Notes: a model not told the origin generated them from the sequence alone. A stretch of DNA of 64,000 nt from an uncultured Pelagibacteraceae bacterium (GCA_902551755.1 CACDEB010000002.1:62001-126000); one strand, 5' to 3'; positions 19,720 through 32,285 are shown, numbered from the stretch's first letter. Numbers and translations are program-made.

Positions 19720-20088
19720 TTATATTACCTCCGGAGCTAAAGATATTATTTTCATTTGCCCCCTACTTCTTAATTCTCTTGTGACTGGTCCAAAAATTCT
19801 AGTTCCAATAGGTTCACCTTTGTCATCTGTTAAGACAGCTGCATTATTATCAAATCTGACTTTTGATCCATCGTCTCTGTGAATTCCTTTTTTTACTCTC
19901 ACGACTACAGCCTTATGAACTGAACCTTTTTTTACCTTACCCTTTGGCATAGCTTCTTTTACTGCAACAACAATTGTATCACCAATGCTAGCATATCTTC
20001 TTTTTGAGCCTCCAAGTACTTTTATACACTCAATTTTTTTTGCACCTGTATTATCTGCTACAAATAGTTCAGTTTGTACCTGTATCAT
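19720..20088 (-). CDS. rplN: 50S ribosomal protein L14
   Basis: A 122-residue intersubunit-face protein beginning [20 protein letters not shown], with [13 protein letters not shown] near the end. It overlaps rpsQ by four bases and abuts rplX. Confidence 0.98.
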   Translation of the reverse strand: MIQVQTELFVADNTGAKKIECIKVLGGSKRRYASIGDTIVVAVKEAMPKGKVKKGSVHKAVVVRVKKGIHRDDGSKVRFDNNAAVLTDDKGEPIGTRIFGPVTRELRSRGQMKIISLAPEVI

Positions 20089-20336
20089 TTATTGTCTCCT
20101 AGTACTTCAAATTTTTTTGTTTTTGAGTAAGGTCTACATTCAATTATCTTCACCTTATCTCCATTTTTAAATTTATTATTTTCATCATGTGCGCTAAATT
20201 TTTTTCTTACTTTTACTACTTTTTTTAAAGTAGGGTGTTGATATTTTCTTTCAACCATGACTGTTATTGTTTTATTTGGTTTATCACTCACTACAATTCC
20301 ATTTAATATTTTTTTAGGCACTTTTTTTCCTTCCAA
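20085..20336 (-). CDS. rpsQ: 30S ribosomal protein S17
   Basis: An 83-residue OB-fold 16S-rRNA-binding protein. [20 protein letters not shown] and the [16 protein letters not shown] motif are diagnostic. Its start overlaps the end of rpmC by 23 bases. Confidence 0.97.
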   Translation of the reverse strand: MEGKKVPKKILNGIVVSDKPNKTITVMVERKYQHPTLKKVVKVRKKFSAHDENNKFKNGDKVKIIECRPYSKTKKFEVLGDNK

Positions 20337-20505
20337 TTAGAGTTTTCATTCTTGAAATGTCTTTTTTAGTTTGAGATATTTTAGACGGATTTACAAGTTG
20401 TCCGTTTGTTTTTTGGAATCGCAAATTAAACAAATCTTTTTTAAGCTTATCTAAATTTTTCAACGCTTGATCCTTAGTAAATTTTTTTATTTCATTTTTC
20501 TTCAT
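20314..20505 (-). CDS. rpmC: 50S ribosomal protein L29
   Basis: A 63-residue two-helix protein at the exit tunnel. LKKDLFNLRFQKTNGQLVN is the conserved helix-turn. The 3' end overlaps rpsQ by 23 bases, the longest overlap within the ribosomal block. Confidence 0.96.
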   Translation of the reverse strand: MKKNEIKKFTKDQALKNLDKLKKDLFNLRFQKTNGQLVNPSKISQTKKDISRMKTLIGRKKSA

Positions 20506-20915
20506 TATGAAATCCTTCTTATGAACTTAGTTTTGATTGGTAGTTTTGCAGAAGCTTTATAAAGGGCTTCTTTTGCAATTTGTTCGGAAACTCCGTCTAC
20601 CTCAAATAAAATTCTTCCTGGTTTTACTCTACATGCCCAAAATTCTGGTGAACCTTTACCTTTTCCCATTCTGACTTCGGTTGGTTTTTTTGATACAGGT
20701 ATATTCGGAAAAACCCTAGTCCAAACTCTACCTTGTCTTTTCATATGTCTTGTTAGTGCAACTCTTGCAGCCTCTATTTGTTTAGAAATTACTCTATCTG
20801 GCTGCAATGCTTTTAATCCAAAAGAACCGTAATTCATTTTATTGCATCTAGACGCATTTCCGTGGATACGACCTTTATGGGCTTTTCTAAATTTTGTTCT
20901 AGTTGGTTGTAGCAT
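20505..20915 (-). CDS. rplP: 50S ribosomal protein L16
   Basis: A 136-residue protein near the A-site. [19 protein letters not shown] and [20 protein letters not shown] are diagnostic. It abuts rpmC by one base and follows rpsC. Confidence 0.98.
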   Translation of the reverse strand: MLQPTRTKFRKAHKGRIHGNASRCNKMNYGSFGLKALQPDRVISKQIEAARVALTRHMKRQGRVWTRVFPNIPVSKKPTEVRMGKGKGSPEFWACRVKPGRILFEVDGVSEQIAKEALYKASAKLPIKTKFIRRIS

Positions 20916-20917
20916 AT

Positions 20918-21577
20918 TTATCTCTTGTTTGTTTCCTGACTAAATTCTTTTGTAAAAATTTCACCTTTATATATCCAAACTTTAATACCAATAATTCCAT
21001 ACGTAGTTAAAGCCTCCGCTTCTGCATAATCTATGTCCGCTCTTAGAGTGTGGGAAGGTATACTTCCTTCTCTTAACCATTCTGTCCTTGCAATTTCGTT
21101 TCCACCTAATCTCCCACTTACAGATACTTTTATACCTTTTGCTCCTAATCTTAATGCTGACTGCATAGCTCTCTTCATAGCTCTTCTATATGAAATTCTT
21201 TTAACTAACTGTTGGGATATATTTTCAGCAACTAAATAACTGTTCGTCTCTGGTTTTTTTACTTCTTTAATATTAAGATTTACTTCATTTGTAGTTAGTC
21301 TAGATAATTTTTCTTTGATCTTTTCAATATCACTTCCCTTTTTACCGATTACAAAACCAGGTCTTGAAGTATAAATTGTAACAAAACATTTTTTTGAAGT
21401 TCTTTCTATCATCACTTTTGAAACCCCAGAATTAATGACATTTTTTTTGATATATTCTCTTATTTTAAAATCTTCGATTAAAAAACTGCCAAAATCCTTT
21501 TTTTTAGCATACCAAACGGAGTCCCATCCTCTATTAACTCCGAGTCTTAAACCTACTGGATTAACCTTTTGTCCCAT
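20918..21577 (-). CDS. rpsC: 30S ribosomal protein S3
   Basis: A 219-residue mRNA-entry-channel protein with an N-terminal KH domain ([15 protein letters not shown]) and the C-terminal [20 protein letters not shown] block. It overlaps rplV by 17 bases. Confidence 0.98.
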   Translation of the reverse strand: MGQKVNPVGLRLGVNRGWDSVWYAKKKDFGSFLIEDFKIREYIKKNVINSGVSKVMIERTSKKCFVTIYTSRPGFVIGKKGSDIEKIKEKLSRLTTNEVNLNIKEVKKPETNSYLVAENISQQLVKRISYRRAMKRAMQSALRLGAKGIKVSVSGRLGGNEIARTEWLREGSIPSHTLRADIDYAEAEALTTYGIIGIKVWIYKGEIFTKEFSQETNKR

Positions 21578-21956
21578 CTTTAACCTCTTTTGTTTGTAAT
21601 TTTTCTGACAATATAATTGTCAAATTTGAATACGGTTTTAAGATTGGAGCAGCTCTTCCTTTTGCTCTTGGTCTAAACCTCTTCATAGTAATTTGTTTAC
21701 CGCAGTAAGCTTCTTTAACAAAAAGTTTATCAATATCATATTGAAAATTGTTCTCTGCGTTTGCGATAGCTGAAGACAAAGTTTTTTTGATATCCTTGCA
21801 AATTCTTTTATTTGAAAAATCGAGATCTCTGATCGCTAAATCAACTTTTTTTCCAACAATACCTTTTAAAATTGGATTAAGCTTTCTAGTACTAGATCTA
21901 ACATTTTTATTTACTGATCTTACTAAATTTGTTTCTTTTTTATCTTTTTTACTCAT
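21561..21956 (-). CDS. rplV: 50S ribosomal protein L22
   Basis: A 131-residue tunnel-wall protein with the C-terminal hairpin [16 protein letters not shown]. About 20 residues of Lys-rich N-terminal extension precede the usual start of the family. Confidence 0.96.
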   Translation of the reverse strand: MSKKDKKETNLVRSVNKNVRSSTRKLNPILKGIVGKKVDLAIRDLDFSNKRICKDIKKTLSSAIANAENNFQYDIDKLFVKEAYCGKQITMKRFRPRAKGRAAPILKPYSNLTIILSEKLQTKEVKDGTKG

Positions 21957-21958
21957 TT

Positions 21959-22264
21959 TTATTTCTTCTCTTCAGGTTTAGTTTCTTCTGCCTTGGCTTT
22001 TTTATCTGCTGGTGTATGGCCAAAAAATTGTCTTGTTGGTGCAAATTCTCCAAATTTATGGCCAACCATATCTTCAGATACAGTAAGTGGAATAAACTTT
22101 TTACCATTATAAATTAAAAAACTTAAACCAACAAAATCTGGAATTATCGTTGATTTTCTTGACCAAGTTTTAATAGGCTTTTTTCCAGACTCATTTTTTT
22201 GTTTTTCAGCTTTTTTAATTAAGCTTTCCTCGACAAATGGACCTTTCCAAACTGATCTAGTCAT
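21959..22264 (-). CDS. rpsS: 30S ribosomal protein S19
   Basis: A 101-residue head protein beginning [35 protein letters not shown] ends the conserved part. A Lys/Glu tail of about 15 residues makes it longer than the usual 92 or so. It is followed by rplV after two bases. Confidence 0.97.
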   Translation of the reverse strand: MTRSVWKGPFVEESLIKKAEKQKNESGKKPIKTWSRKSTIIPDFVGLSFLIYNGKKFIPLTVSEDMVGHKFGEFAPTRQFFGHTPADKKAKAEETKPEEKK

Positions 22265-22265
22265 T

Positions 22266-23099
22266 TTAACCTTTCTTTTTCTTTCTTCTTCGAATTATAA
22301 ATTTATCTGTTCTTTTATTATCTCTTGTTTTCAGACCTTTTGCAGATTGGCCTTTTCTAGAAACGGGATGTCTACCACCTGCAGATTTACCTTCACCACC
22401 ACCATGAGGGTGATCAACTGGATTCATCACGACACCTCTTGTGTGGGGTCTTCTACCAAGCCATCTTGATCTACCAGCTTTACCAATCTTAATATTTTTT
22501 TGATCAGGGTTTGAAAGAACTCCAATAGTGGCCATAGCTCTAGAGTCAATTCTTCTAACCTCTCCTGATGCCATCTTAACAATTGAATAACTCCCATCAT
22601 TACCTGAAATAGAAACAGATGTTCCTGCAGATCTTGCGATTTTTCCGCCACCACCAGGATTAATTTCTACATTATGTATATCAATACCAACGGGTATTTC
22701 AGATAATGGTAAGCAATTTCCTACTTTAATTTCAGAATTTGGTCCATTTGAGATTTTATCACCAACCTTAATTTCTTGGGGCGCTAAATAGTAATATCTC
22801 TCACCATCAGGAAACTTAACTAACATTATGTGACATGATCTGTTAGGATCGTATTCAATTCTTTCAACCTCAGCTTTTTCACCAAATTTTTTTCTATAAA
22901 AATCAACATTTCTATATTTTTGCTTATGTCCACCACCAACATTTCTAGCTGTTATTCTTCCAAGGTTGTTTCTTCCACTTGATGAATTTTTTACTGATGT
23001 AAGAGGTTTAAATGGTTTACCTTTCCAAAGATTTTTTCTATCAACAAGAATAGTTCCTCTTACAGATTTAGTATACGGTTTAAATGTTTTTAATGCCAT
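22266..23099 (-). CDS. rplB: 50S ribosomal protein L2
   Basis: A 277-residue protein of the peptidyl-transferase region. [19 protein letters not shown] at the N-terminus and [17 protein letters not shown], containing the essential histidine, are present. It overlaps nothing and sits one base from both neighbours. Confidence 0.98.
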   Translation of the reverse strand: MALKTFKPYTKSVRGTILVDRKNLWKGKPFKPLTSVKNSSSGRNNLGRITARNVGGGHKQKYRNVDFYRKKFGEKAEVERIEYDPNRSCHIMLVKFPDGERYYYLAPQEIKVGDKISNGPNSEIKVGNCLPLSEIPVGIDIHNVEINPGGGGKIARSAGTSVSISGNDGSYSIVKMASGEVRRIDSRAMATIGVLSNPDQKNIKIGKAGRSRWLGRRPHTRGVVMNPVDHPHGGGEGKSAGGRHPVSRKGQSAKGLKTRDNKRTDKFIIRRRKKKKG

Positions 23100-23100
23100 T

Positions 23101-23394
23101 TTATATTCCTGTTGTTAGATCAATAGATTGACCTTTTTTTAATGTAATCACTGCTTTTTTGTAACCTTTTACTCTACTGTTTCTGCCTCTGGTAAATTTC
23201 AAAATTGATTTTTTGTTAATAATATTCACTTTTACTACGTTTACTTTAAATAATTTTTCAATATTTTTCTTTAAAGTTTTTTTGTTAGCGTCATCCCTTA
23301 CTTTAAAAACAACTTTATTTTGAGAAGACATATTTGATGACTTTTCTGTTATAACAGGTGATATTATTGTGTCGTATAAATTTACTTTGCTCAT
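23101..23394 (-). CDS. rplW: 50S ribosomal protein L23
   Basis: A 97-residue exit-tunnel protein that docks trigger factor and SRP. It starts with ISPVITEKSSNMSSQNKVVF, the family signature. It abuts rplD. Confidence 0.97.
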   Translation of the reverse strand: MSKVNLYDTIISPVITEKSSNMSSQNKVVFKVRDDANKKTLKKNIEKLFKVNVVKVNIINKKSILKFTRGRNSRVKGYKKAVITLKKGQSIDLTTGI

Positions 23395-24017
23395 TAATTG
23401 TACCTTTTTTCTAATTCTTTTACTGATGTTTCTGTAAAAATAATTTTTTTGAATTTTAAAATATCGTATGCACTAAAATGACCTATATCTGTACACTTAA
23501 CGTTAGGTATATTTTTTGTAGCTCTAAATATTTTATCTTTGGAATTTTTATCTAAAATCAAAATTGAGTTTTTAGCATCAAATTTTTTCAAAATTTTATT
23601 CATTTCTTTTGTTTTTTTAATTTCCTTAGAAAAGTCATCAAAAACAATTACTTCTTTAAGTTTCAATTTTTTTGATAAAATAGAGCTAATACTTTGTCTT
23701 TTTTCATTTTTATTTAATTTTCTAGTTTTGTAGCTATTTCTCCCTTTTGGACCATGAGCTATACCACCGCCAACAAAAATTGGAGCTTTTCTACTTGCGT
23801 GTCTTGCATTACCTGTTCCTTTTTGTGCATAGATTTTTGAAGTAGATCCAATAATTTCATTCTTTTGTTTTGTTTTGGAGCTTCTTCCTTTGTAATTAGC
23901 GTTAGTCTTATAAATAACAGAACTAATTAATTTCTCGTTTATTTTTGAAGAAAAGATTGAATCTTTAACTTCAACTGAGCTTTTTTTTCCTTCAAGATTT
24001 AATTTTTCGATTTTCAT
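23394..24017 (-). CDS. rplD: 50S ribosomal protein L4
   Basis: A 207-residue protein with the loop GSTSKIYAQKGTGNARHASR that lines the exit tunnel. In enterobacteria it represses the S10 operon. No matching leader is visible here because rpsJ starts inside the fusA stop region. Confidence 0.97.
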   Translation of the reverse strand: MKIEKLNLEGKKSSVEVKDSIFSSKINEKLISSVIYKTNANYKGRSSKTKQKNEIIGSTSKIYAQKGTGNARHASRKAPIFVGGGIAHGPKGRNSYKTRKLNKNEKRQSISSILSKKLKLKEVIVFDDFSKEIKKTKEMNKILKKFDAKNSILILDKNSKDKIFRATKNIPNVKCTDIGHFSAYDILKFKKIIFTETSVKELEKRYN

Positions 24018-24731
24018 TTATTTTTTCTTTTTCTCAGGAATTTTTTTCAATTTTTCAATTTTCTCAATTTTTTCTGACATTGTGAGTTTTCTTATATTCT
24101 TAACTGATTGTTTAACTAGAACTTCAGTATTTTTTGAGCCAGGAATTGATCCTTTTAAATACATGATATCGTTTTCCAAATCAGTTTTGATAATTTCAAT
24201 ATTTTGTTTAGTTCTCATTTTACTTCCCATATGGCCTGCCATTTTCTTCCCTTTAAAAACTTTCCCCGGATCTTGGTTTTGACCAGTTGAACCATGTGCT
24301 CTATGAGAAATTGAAACACCATGTGATGCTCTAAGACCTCCAAAATTATGTCTTTTCATTGCTCCAGCAAATCCTTTACCAATTGTTTTTGAACGAACAT
24401 CAACAAATTTTGCATCCTTAAAGATCTCAAGACCAAGTTCATTACCTTCTTTATAATTATCCAACTTGGACACCCTAAATTCTTTTAAAACTTTTTTAGG
24501 TTCAGTATTTTTTTTAGAGAAGAAGCCCTTCATTTGTTTTGAAAGTTTTGAACTTTTAATTTTTCCAAAACCAACTTGAATAGCATTATAACCTCTTTGA
24601 TCTTTTGAAATCAGTTGAATTATTCTTCCTTTGTCGATTTTGACAGCTGTAACAGGCACCGATTGACCTGATTTATAAAATTCCCTCGTCATACCAATTT
24701 TCTTTCCAATAAGTCCAATTTCCTGAATCAT
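24018..24731 (-). CDS. rplC: 50S ribosomal protein L3
   Basis: A 237-residue protein starting with [13 protein letters not shown] and carrying the glutamine-methylation-type segment [20 protein letters not shown]. The C-terminal 30 residues are a Lys/Glu-rich extension beyond the usual 209 or so. It overlaps rpsJ by four bases. Confidence 0.97.
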   Translation of the reverse strand: MIQEIGLIGKKIGMTREFYKSGQSVPVTAVKIDKGRIIQLISKDQRGYNAIQVGFGKIKSSKLSKQMKGFFSKKNTEPKKVLKEFRVSKLDNYKEGNELGLEIFKDAKFVDVRSKTIGKGFAGAMKRHNFGGLRASHGVSISHRAHGSTGQNQDPGKVFKGKKMAGHMGSKMRTKQNIEIIKTDLENDIMYLKGSIPGSKNTEVLVKQSVKNIRKLTMSEKIEKIEKLKKIPEKKKK

Positions 24732-25036
24732 ATTTTAATCTCCACGTCTACGCCTGATGCTAGATCTAGTTTCATCAAAGCCTCAACAGTTTGTGGTGTT
24801 GGCTCTATAATATCTATTAATCTTTTGTGAGTTCTTGTTTCGAATTGCTCTCGACTTTTTTTATCAATATGAGGTGATCTTAAAACAGTATATCTTTCTA
24901 TTTTTGTTGGTAAAGGTATCGGTCCTTTGATGTTTGCGCCAGTTCTTTTAACTGTATTAACTATTTCTTCAGTAGATTGATCTAACACTTTATTATCATA
25001 GGCTCTTAATTTTATTCTAATATTTTGTTTATCCAT
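24728..25036 (-). CDS. rpsJ: 30S ribosomal protein S10
   Basis: A 102-residue protein starting [20 protein letters not shown]. The ATG at 25036 gives the normal family N-terminus; an upstream start at 25072 would lie deep in fusA and is rejected. Its ATG overlaps the fusA stop by eight bases, so there is no room for a separate S10-operon leader as found in enterobacteria. S10 also acts with NusB in antitermination. Confidence 0.96.
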   Translation of the reverse strand: MDKQNIRIKLRAYDNKVLDQSTEEIVNTVKRTGANIKGPIPLPTKIERYTVLRSPHIDKKSREQFETRTHKRLIDIIEPTPQTVEALMKLDLASGVDVEIKI

Positions 25037-27113
25037 TTGAACCTGTCTTTTTTGTAACTTCATCTTGAACATTTTGTGGAACTTTATCGTAGTGATCGAA
25101 GAACATTGAATATTGAGCTCTTCCTTGAGACATAGATCTTAGTGCATTTATATAGCCAAACATATTTGCTAATGGAACCATAGCCGTGATCACTGTAGCG
25201 TTACCTCTCTGCTCCTGAGTGTTTATCTGTCCCCGTCTACTATTAAGATCACCTATCACATCACCCATATAATCTTCGGGTGTTACGACTTCTACTCTCA
25301 TAATTGGTTCAAGTAATTTTAAAGTTGCTCTATTACAAGCTTCTTTGAAACATTGTCTCGAAGCCAGTTCAAAAGCTAGAACACTAGAGTCGACATCGTG
25401 GTGTAATCCATCTAGGATTGTTACTTTGTAATCAATAATTGGAAATCCAGCTAATATTCCACTGTCGGAGACACTTTCAATACCTTTTTCAACACCTGGT
25501 ATAAATTCTTTTGGAATAGCACCACCTTTTATTTTACTCTCTACTTCTCTTCCTTTCCCAGGTTCTAAAGGCTCAATTGACAGTTTTACTCTTGCAAATT
25601 GACCTGCGCCACCGCTTTGTTTTTTGTGTGTGTAATCAAATTCCGATTGTTTAAGTATTGTTTCTCTATATGCTACTTGTGGAGCACCTACATTTGCCTC
25701 TACTTTAAACTCTCTCTTCATTCTATCGACAATTATATCTAAATGGAGCTCTCCCATTCCTTTAATAATTGTCTGACCAGACTCTTCATCAGAAGTAACT
25801 CTAAAAGATGGATCTTCCTTGGCCAATCTACCTAAAGCCTCTCCCATTTTTTCTTGATCCCCTTTAGTTTTAGGCTCAACAGCAATTTCAATAACTGGAT
25901 CTGGAAATTCCATAGGCTCCAGTAAAACTGGACTTTCCTCATTAGCTAAAGTATGTCCAGTAATTGTATATTTTAAGCCAGCTAAAGCAACAATATCACC
26001 GGCATTAGCTTCTTTTATGTCTTCTCTTGAGTTTGCATGCATTAAAAGCATTCGCCCAACTCTTTCTTCTTTGTCTTTTGATGTATTATAAATTCCAGTA
26101 CCTGATTTAACTGTTCCTGAGTAAATTCTAATAAATGTCAAAGATCCAACAAACGGATCATTTGCTACTTTAAAGGCAAGTGCTGAAAAAGGAGCGCTAT
26201 CTTCAAATTTCATTTCAACAACATCTTCTGATCCAGGTTTTGTACCTTTGATAGAGCCTATGTCTTCTGGGCTTGGTAAATAGTCAACTACTGCATCCAA
26301 TAGTGGTTGAACACCTTTATTTTTAAAAGCAGATCCAGTTAATACTGGAACAAAATCAAAATTTAAACAGCCTTTTCTTACACATCTAATTAAATCTTCA
26401 TTTTTAATTTGATCACCGTTTAAATAACTTTCCATTAGTTTTTCATCTTGCTCAACAGCTGACTCTACGAGTTCTTGTCTATATTTTTCACAAATTTCTT
26501 TAAGATCTTCTGGAATTTCTTTTTCTTCCCAAGCGGCTCCTAAATCTTCATTTTTCCATACAATAGCTTTCATTTTTACTAGATCAACAACACCTTGCAG
26601 TGATGACTCGATACCAATTGGAATTTGCATGACCATAGGTTTGGCGCCTAGTCTGTCTTTAATCATATCTACACATCTAAAGAAATCAGCACCAGTTCTA
26701 TCTAATTTATTTACAAAACAAATTCTAGGAACTTTATATTTATCAGCTTGTCTCCATACTGTTTCAGACTGTGGCTCTACTCCAGCTACGCCGTCGAACA
26801 CCGCTACAGCTCCGTCTAATACTTTTAAAGATCTTTCTACTTCAATTGTAAAATCAACGTGGCCTGGCGTATCGATAATATTAATTCTATGATCTCTCCA
26901 AAAACATGTTGTAGCAGCTGATGTAATTGTTATACCTCTTTCTTGCTCTTGTTCCATCCAGTCCATAGTAGCCGCACCATCATGGACCTCACCAATCTTA
27001 TGACTCTTTCCAGTATAATAAAGAATTCTTTCAGTTGTAGTTGTCTTACCAGCATCAATGTGTGCCATGATACCGATGTTTCTGTACATGTTTAGTTTAT
27101 GAGTTCTAGGCAT
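25029..27113 (-). CDS. fusA: elongation factor G
   Basis: A 694-residue translocation GTPase. G1 is [16 protein letters not shown]3 is [15 protein letters not shown] and G4 is [10 protein letters not shown], with the usual domains II to V after it. It follows rpsG by six bases and is followed by rpsJ instead of tuf, so the str operon here lacks a tuf copy. Confidence 0.98.
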   Translation of the reverse strand: MPRTHKLNMYRNIGIMAHIDAGKTTTTERILYYTGKSHKIGEVHDGAATMDWMEQEQERGITITSAATTCFWRDHRINIIDTPGHVDFTIEVERSLKVLDGAVAVFDGVAGVEPQSETVWRQADKYKVPRICFVNKLDRTGADFFRCVDMIKDRLGAKPMVMQIPIGIESSLQGVVDLVKMKAIVWKNEDLGAAWEEKEIPEDLKEICEKYRQELVESAVEQDEKLMESYLNGDQIKNEDLIRCVRKGCLNFDFVPVLTGSAFKNKGVQPLLDAVVDYLPSPEDIGSIKGTKPGSEDVVEMKFEDSAPFSALAFKVANDPFVGSLTFIRIYSGTVKSGTGIYNTSKDKEERVGRMLLMHANSREDIKEANAGDIVALAGLKYTITGHTLANEESPVLLEPMEFPDPVIEIAVEPKTKGDQEKMGEALGRLAKEDPSFRVTSDEESGQTIIKGMGELHLDIIVDRMKREFKVEANVGAPQVAYRETILKQSEFDYTHKKQSGGAGQFARVKLSIEPLEPGKGREVESKIKGGAIPKEFIPGVEKGIESVSDSGILAGFPIIDYKVTILDGLHHDVDSSVLAFELASRQCFKEACNRATLKLLEPIMRVEVVTPEDYMGDVIGDLNSRRGQINTQEQRGNATVITAMVPLANMFGYINALRSMSQGRAQYSMFFDHYDKVPQNVQDEVTKKTGSNG

Positions 27114-27119
27114 ATTTTA

Positions 27120-27590
27120 TTACCATCTAAAATGAGCAAAGGCTTTATTTGACTCTGCCATTTTATGTGTATCCTCTTTCTTTTTAATTGCTGAACCTCT
27201 GTTTTGATAAGCATCAAAAATTTCATTAAAAATTTTATCAGACATTTTTTTATCTTTTCTCTTTCTTGAGGCGTCTATTAACCATCTAATTGCAAGTGCT
27301 TGTGATCTTTTTGCTTTTACCTCTACTGGAACTTGGTAAGTAGCTCCACCAACTCTTCTAGATCTAACTTCTACAGTTGGTTTAATATTGCTAATTGCTT
27401 GGTTAAAAACTGTAATTGGCTCATCTTTTGATTTAGATTTAATCTTGTCTATCGCATCGTAAACGATTTTTTCAGCAATAGTTTTTTTTCCGTCATACAT
27501 TAGTGAATTTATTAGTTTTGGAATAATTACTGACTTATATTTTGGATCAACAACATTAAGTTTTTTAGGAGCGCTTTTTTTTCTAGACAT
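27120..27590 (-). CDS. rpsG: 30S ribosomal protein S7
   Basis: A 156-residue head-assembly initiator protein. [19 protein letters not shown] and the motif [19 protein letters not shown] are diagnostic. One base separates it from rpsL. Confidence 0.98.
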   Translation of the reverse strand: MSRKKSAPKKLNVVDPKYKSVIIPKLINSLMYDGKKTIAEKIVYDAIDKIKSKSKDEPITVFNQAISNIKPTVEVRSRRVGGATYQVPVEVKAKRSQALAIRWLIDASRKRKDKKMSDKIFNEIFDAYQNRGSAIKKKEDTHKMAESNKAFAHFRW

Positions 27591-27591
27591 T

Positions 27592-27963
27592 TTACTTACC
27601 TTTTTTTGCTCCGTATTTAGATCTTTGTTGTTTTCTTCCTGTCACACCTTGAGTGTCTAGATTACCTCTTAAGATATGATATCGAACTCCTGGTAAGTCT
27701 TTTACTCTACCGCCTCTAATTAAAACGACTGAGTGTTCTTGAAGATTGTGACCTTCACCAGGAATATAAGAAGTTACTTCGTGACCGTTTGAAAGTCGTA
27801 CTCTTGCAACTTTTCTCAAAGCAGAGTTAGGTTTTTTTGGTGTGGTTGTGTAAACTTTTACACAGACACCTCTCTTTTGTGGAGATTTCTCTAACGCAGG
27901 GACTCTGTCCCTTGCCTTAGGTTTAATTCTTTTTTTTCTTAACAATTGGTTAATTGTTGGCAT
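27592..27963 (-). CDS. rpsL: 30S ribosomal protein S12
   Basis: A 123-residue decoding-site protein beginning [12 protein letters not shown]. The ATG at 27963 is chosen over a longer in-frame start at 28041 that adds 26 unrelated residues. [11 protein letters not shown] carries the first streptomycin-site lysine (K42 in E. coli numbering) and [14 protein letters not shown] the second (K87); both look wild type. It is the first gene after the 150-base gap below rpoC. Confidence 0.98.
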   Translation of the reverse strand: MPTINQLLRKKRIKPKARDRVPALEKSPQKRGVCVKVYTTTPKKPNSALRKVARVRLSNGHEVTSYIPGEGHNLQEHSVVLIRGGRVKDLPGVRYHILRGNLDTQGVTGRKQQRSKYGAKKGK

Positions 27964-28014
27964 AATAATTATATTTTGGAAGAAATACTCTAGTGACCTA
28001 TGTATGGTAGCGTT

Positions 28015-28033
28015 TAGTGCTTCAAGGGCACTA
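28015..28033 (-). other. stem-loop in the rpsL leader
   Basis: A perfect six-base-pair hairpin (TAGTGC / GCACTA, seven-base loop) lies in the predicted 5' leader of the rpsL transcript, between the promoter and the rpsL ATG. It could be a pausing or control structure. It has no U-tract, so it is not a typical terminator. Confidence 0.35.
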
Positions 28034-28056
28034 CATTCCAACCAAAATTCTTGGTG

Positions 28057-28084
28057 AAAATACTACAGATTTGTGATTTGTCAA
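28057..28084 (-). promoter_or_regulatory. predicted promoter for rpsL-rpsG-fusA and downstream genes
   Basis: On the minus strand a perfect TTGACA (28084-28079) is followed after 16 bases by TATTTT (28062-28057), about 95 bases upstream of the rpsL ATG. It occupies the only sizeable gap within the 28-kb block, between rpoC and rpsL, which is the classical start of the str operon. Assigned from consensus match only. Confidence 0.5.
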
Positions 28085-28113
28085 ATTAAAATGATAGATT
28101 TAAAGCTAAATTA

Positions 28114-31100
28114 CTATTGATTTACAGGGCTTTCTGGCTGTTCAATCTTTTCTTGTTCGGCAAGGAATTTTTGATCGTCGTCGAGAGCTTTTTTATTCCA
28201 CTTGTTCTTAATCGATCCCGTTCCAGCAGGTACTAGCCTTCCAACTATCACATTCTCTTTTAATCCGACTAATGTATCAACCTTACCTCTGATAGCTGCG
28301 TCGGTAAGAACTCGTGTTGTCTCTTGAAACGATGCTGCAGAAATAAACGAGTCGGTTTGTAAAGATGCCTTAGTAATGCCCATCAGAACTCTGTCGCCGA
28401 CAGCTGTTTTTTTTCCGTCTTTTTTAAGTTGTTCATTCATGCTATCAAATTTAAATCTATCAATAATTTCACCAGGTAATAAATCTGAGTCACCAGATGT
28501 TTTGATCTCAACCTTTTTTAACATCTGTCTTAAAATAGTCTCTATGTGTTTATCGTTTATTATCACACCCTGTAGTCTATAGACTTCTTGCACTTGGTTT
28601 ACAAAATATTCAGTCAGTTCTTCAATACCTAGTATTCTTAAAATATCATGCGGCAAAGGTTGTCCATCTAATAAATATTCCCCTTTTTTAATTTCTTCTC
28701 CTTGGTTAAAATTAATATGTTTACCTTTTGGAATTAAATAGTTTGAACTTTCTCCGCTTGATGAGACAATTGAAACTCTTTGTTTACCACGAACTTCTTT
28801 TCCAAAAATTACTTTCCCATTATTTTCTGCAATTATTGCACTATCTTTTGCTTTACGTGCTTCGAAAAGTTCAGCTACTCTAGGTAAACCACCAGTGATG
28901 TCTTTTGTCTTGGACGTTTCTTTAGGTAGACGCGCTATCACATCACCTGCAAATATTTTTTGTCCATCTTTAACTGAAAGTATTGAATCTGGTACAAGAT
29001 AATATCTTGCTTCATTATCATCAGCCTTTTTAATAACATTTCCTTTTTCATCTCTTAGAGTAATTCTTGGTTTTAAATCTGTATTTTTTGATTGAGATCT
29101 CCAGTCGATTACTGATTTAGATGAAATGCCAGTAGTGTCATCAAGTGTTTCAGATAGTGAAACACCGTCGATTAAATCAACAAAGTTTGCTATTCCACTT
29201 TTTTCAGCAATAACTGGTGTGGTATATGGATCCCACTCACAAATTTTAGAATTTTTCTTTACTTTATCATCATTTTTAAAAAATAGTTTCGATCCATACG
29301 GAACTTTGTAAATTGCAATTTGCACACCTTTATCGTCCTCTAAACTAATTTGTGTATTTCTTCCCATAACAATTAAATTTTTCTTAGAGTCTTCTAGAAG
29401 ATTAGTATTAATTATCTTTAAAATTCCATCGCTTTTACTTACAATTTGAGAGTCTTGTTTAATTGATGCTGTTCCCCCAACGTGAAAAGTTCTCATTGTT
29501 AACTGAGTTCCAGGTTCGCCAATAGACTGTGCTGAAATCATACCGATTGCTTCTCCTACATTTACCATTTTACCCCTTGAAAGATCCCGACCATAACATG
29601 TTGCGCAAACACCTTCTTTAGAGCCACATGTAATTACTGAATAAACTTTTATAGACTTTACTCCTGCTGCATCTATTTTTTCACAATCTGACTCATCAAT
29701 CATATGACCTTTTTTTATAACTACTTCACCAGATATTGGATTTTTTACATCTGCGGCTACAACTCTTCCTAAGGCTCTCTCTGATAAACTTACAATTATA
29801 TTGCCACCTTCAATAATTTCAGATAAAGTAATATTTCCACGGCTCTTAATATCACATTCTTTTTTAGTTACAGTTAAATCTTGCGCTACATCACATAATC
29901 GTCTAGTTAGATAGCCTGAGTTAGCAGTTTTTAATGCGGTATCAGCTAATCCTTTTCTGGCGCCGTGAGTAGAATTAAAATATTCAAGGGCTGTTAGACC
30001 TTCTTTAAAATTAGATGTAATCGGTGACTCGATAATTTCACCTGATGGTTTTGCAATTAAACCTCTCATACCAGCAAGCTGTTTCATTTGAGCAGCCGAT
30101 CCTCTTGCACCAGAGTCTGCCATCATGAAGACGGAATTGATATCTAATCCCTTCTCAGATTTGTTAGTTGCTGATATTCCTTTCATCATTTCAGATGCAA
30201 CTTTGTCAGTACATTTAGACCAAGCATCAACAACTTTATTGTATTTTTCACCTCTAGTAATTAATCCTTCTGAATATTGATTTTCATAATCTTTAATTAG
30301 TTGTTTAGTTTCATCAATCAACTGCTCTTTACTGTCAGGTATAATTAGATCATCTTTACCAAAAGAAATACCTGCTTTAAACGCATGCTTAAATCCAAGG
30401 TCTTTCAATTTATCACAGAAAATTACAGTACTTTTTTGACCTGTATATCTAAAAACAAAATCAATTATTTCTGAAACAACTTTTTTAGGTAAAACTCTAT
30501 CAATTAGAGAAAATTTGATATCTTTATTTTTTGGTAAAAGATTTGCCAGTAAAAATCTACCAGCTGTACTAGTATGTTTTTCAAATACTTGATTACCTTT
30601 TTCATCAACTGTCTCAAATCTAGATATAATTCTAGAATGTATTTTTATTTTTCCAGACTCTAAACCTTGCTCAATTTCAGAATCATTTACAAAGTAACCC
30701 TCAATTTTTTTCTCCTGATATGGTGGGAGTGACAAATAATAGATCCCAAGTATCATATCTTGACTAGGAACTATAATTGGCTTTCCATTTGATGGACTTA
30801 AAATATTGTTCGTGGACATCATTAAGACTCTTGCCTCTAACTGAGCTTCTAAACTTAATGGAATGTGCACTGCCATTTGGTCTCCATCAAAATCAGCATT
30901 AAATGCAGCACAAGTTAAAGGATGTAATTCAATTGCATCTCCTTCTATCAATTTAGGTTCAAAAGCCTGAACACCTAGTCTATGAAGTGTCGGCGCTCTA
31001 TTAAGGATAATTGGATGTTCTCTTACAATAACTTCTAAAGCGTCCCAAACAGCATTAGTTTCTTTTTCAACTAGTTTTTTGGCTTGTTTAATTGTTGAAG

Positions 31101-32283
31101 CTAAACCAAGTTTATTTAATCTCGCGTATAAGAAAGGTTTGAATAATTCTAGAGCCATTTTTTTAGGCAAACCACATTCATGAAGTTTTAGATCTGGACC
31201 GACTACTATTACTGATCTTCCTGAGTAATCTACTCTTTTACCTAAAAGATTTTGTCTAAATCTTCCTTGTTTACCTTTCAGCATCTCTGCTAAAGATTTT
31301 AGTGGACGTTTTCCAGTTCCAGTGATTACTCTCCCTCTTCTTCCATTGTCAAAGAGTGCATCAACAGACTCTTGCAACATTCTTTTTTCATTTCTAACAA
31401 TTATATCTGGAGCTTTTAAATCCATTAATCTTTTGAGACGATTATTTCTATTTATTACCCTTCTATATAAATCGTTTAAATCTGAAGTGGCAAATCTACC
31501 TCCATCTAATGGTACTAAAGGTCTTAATTCTGGTGGTATCACAGGTATAACTGTTAAAATCATCCATTCAGGTTTGTTTCCTGTTTTAATAAATGAATCA
31601 ATTAATTTTAATCTTTTTATTGATCTTTCTTCTGAGACCTTAGACTTTGTTTCATTAATATTTTTTACTAGAATTTCTCTTTCTTGCTCTAAATTTATAT
31701 TTTTTAATATTTCTAATATAGCTTCCGCCCCAATACCTGCAGTAAAAGACTCGTCACCATACTCATTTTGATATTTTATTAATTCGTCTTCTGACAATAA
31801 TTGATTCTTCTTTAAACCCGTAAGACCTGGTTCAATGACTATAAAGTTTTCAAAATAAAGTACTCTTTCAACCTCTTTTAGTTTCATGTCGATTGCCAAA
31901 GATATTCTACTTGGTAAAGATTTTAGAAACCAAATATGTGCTACTGGTGTTGCAAGATTAATATGACCCATTCTTTCACGTCTGACATTTGATTTAGTGA
32001 CTTCAACACCACATTTTTCACATATAATACCTCTAAACTTCATTCTCTTATATTTTCCACACAAACATTCGTAATCTTTGATTGGTCCAAAAATTCTTGC
32101 ACAAAATAGACCGTCTTTTTCTGGTCTAAATGTTCTATAATTAATTGTTTCAGGTTTTTTAATTTCACCATATGTCCAGGACTTTATTTTTTCAGGACTT
32201 GCTAATGAAATTTTAATACTATTAAAATTCTGAGATTCTGATATTTCGTTGTTTTTAAATAAATCTTTAAGTTCTTTTTTCAT
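28114..32283 (-). CDS. rpoC: RNA polymerase beta' subunit
   Basis: A 1389-residue largest subunit. The N-terminal zinc site is [20 protein letters not shown], the catalytic Mg loop is [13 protein letters not shown] and the second zinc cluster is [16 protein letters not shown]. The ATG at 32283 is preferred over an in-frame TTG at 32289, two codons earlier. The rpoB stop is four bases into the upstream side, so the two subunits are nearly coupled. The length is normal for an alphaproteobacterium. Confidence 0.98.
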   Translation of the reverse strand: MKKELKDLFKNNEISESQNFNSIKISLASPEKIKSWTYGEIKKPETINYRTFRPEKDGLFCARIFGPIKDYECLCGKYKRMKFRGIICEKCGVEVTKSNVRRERMGHINLATPVAHIWFLKSLPSRISLAIDMKLKEVERVLYFENFIVIEPGLTGLKKNQLLSEDELIKYQNEYGDESFTAGIGAEAILEILKNINLEQEREILVKNINETKSKVSEERSIKRLKLIDSFIKTGNKPEWMILTVIPVIPPELRPLVPLDGGRFATSDLNDLYRRVINRNNRLKRLMDLKAPDIIVRNEKRMLQESVDALFDNGRRGRVITGTGKRPLKSLAEMLKGKQGRFRQNLLGKRVDYSGRSVIVVGPDLKLHECGLPKKMALELFKPFLYARLNKLGLASTIKQAKKLVEKETNAVWDALEVIVREHPIILNRAPTLHRLGVQAFEPKLIEGDAIELHPLTCAAFNADFDGDQMAVHIPLSLEAQLEARVLMMSTNNILSPSNGKPIIVPSQDMILGIYYLSLPPYQEKKIEGYFVNDSEIEQGLESGKIKIHSRIISRFETVDEKGNQVFEKHTSTAGRFLLANLLPKNKDIKFSLIDRVLPKKVVSEIIDFVFRYTGQKSTVIFCDKLKDLGFKHAFKAGISFGKDDLIIPDSKEQLIDETKQLIKDYENQYSEGLITRGEKYNKVVDAWSKCTDKVASEMMKGISATNKSEKGLDINSVFMMADSGARGSAAQMKQLAGMRGLIAKPSGEIIESPITSNFKEGLTALEYFNSTHGARKGLADTALKTANSGYLTRRLCDVAQDLTVTKKECDIKSRGNITLSEIIEGGNIIVSLSERALGRVVAADVKNPISGEVVIKKGHMIDESDCEKIDAAGVKSIKVYSVITCGSKEGVCATCYGRDLSRGKMVNVGEAIGMISAQSIGEPGTQLTMRTFHVGGTASIKQDSQIVSKSDGILKIINTNLLEDSKKNLIVMGRNTQISLEDDKGVQIAIYKVPYGSKLFFKNDDKVKKNSKICEWDPYTTPVIAEKSGIANFVDLIDGVSLSETLDDTTGISSKSVIDWRSQSKNTDLKPRITLRDEKGNVIKKADDNEARYYLVPDSILSVKDGQKIFAGDVIARLPKETSKTKDITGGLPRVAELFEARKAKDSAIIAENNGKVIFGKEVRGKQRVSIVSSSGESSNYLIPKGKHINFNQGEEIKKGEYLLDGQPLPHDILRILGIEELTEYFVNQVQEVYRLQGVIINDKHIETILRQMLKKVEIKTSGDSDLLPGEIIDRFKFDSMNEQLKKDGKKTAVGDRVLMGITKASLQTDSFISAASFQETTRVLTDAAIRGKVDTLVGLKENVIVGRLVPAGTGSIKNKWNKKALDDDQKFLAEQEKIEQPESPVNQ

Positions 32284-32285
32284 AA

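Noticed and set aside
27964-28041. 26-residue N-terminal extension of S12
   Set aside because: [11 protein letters not shown] is the universal S12 start; the upstream codons are unrelated and cover the leader hairpin and promoter-proximal region.
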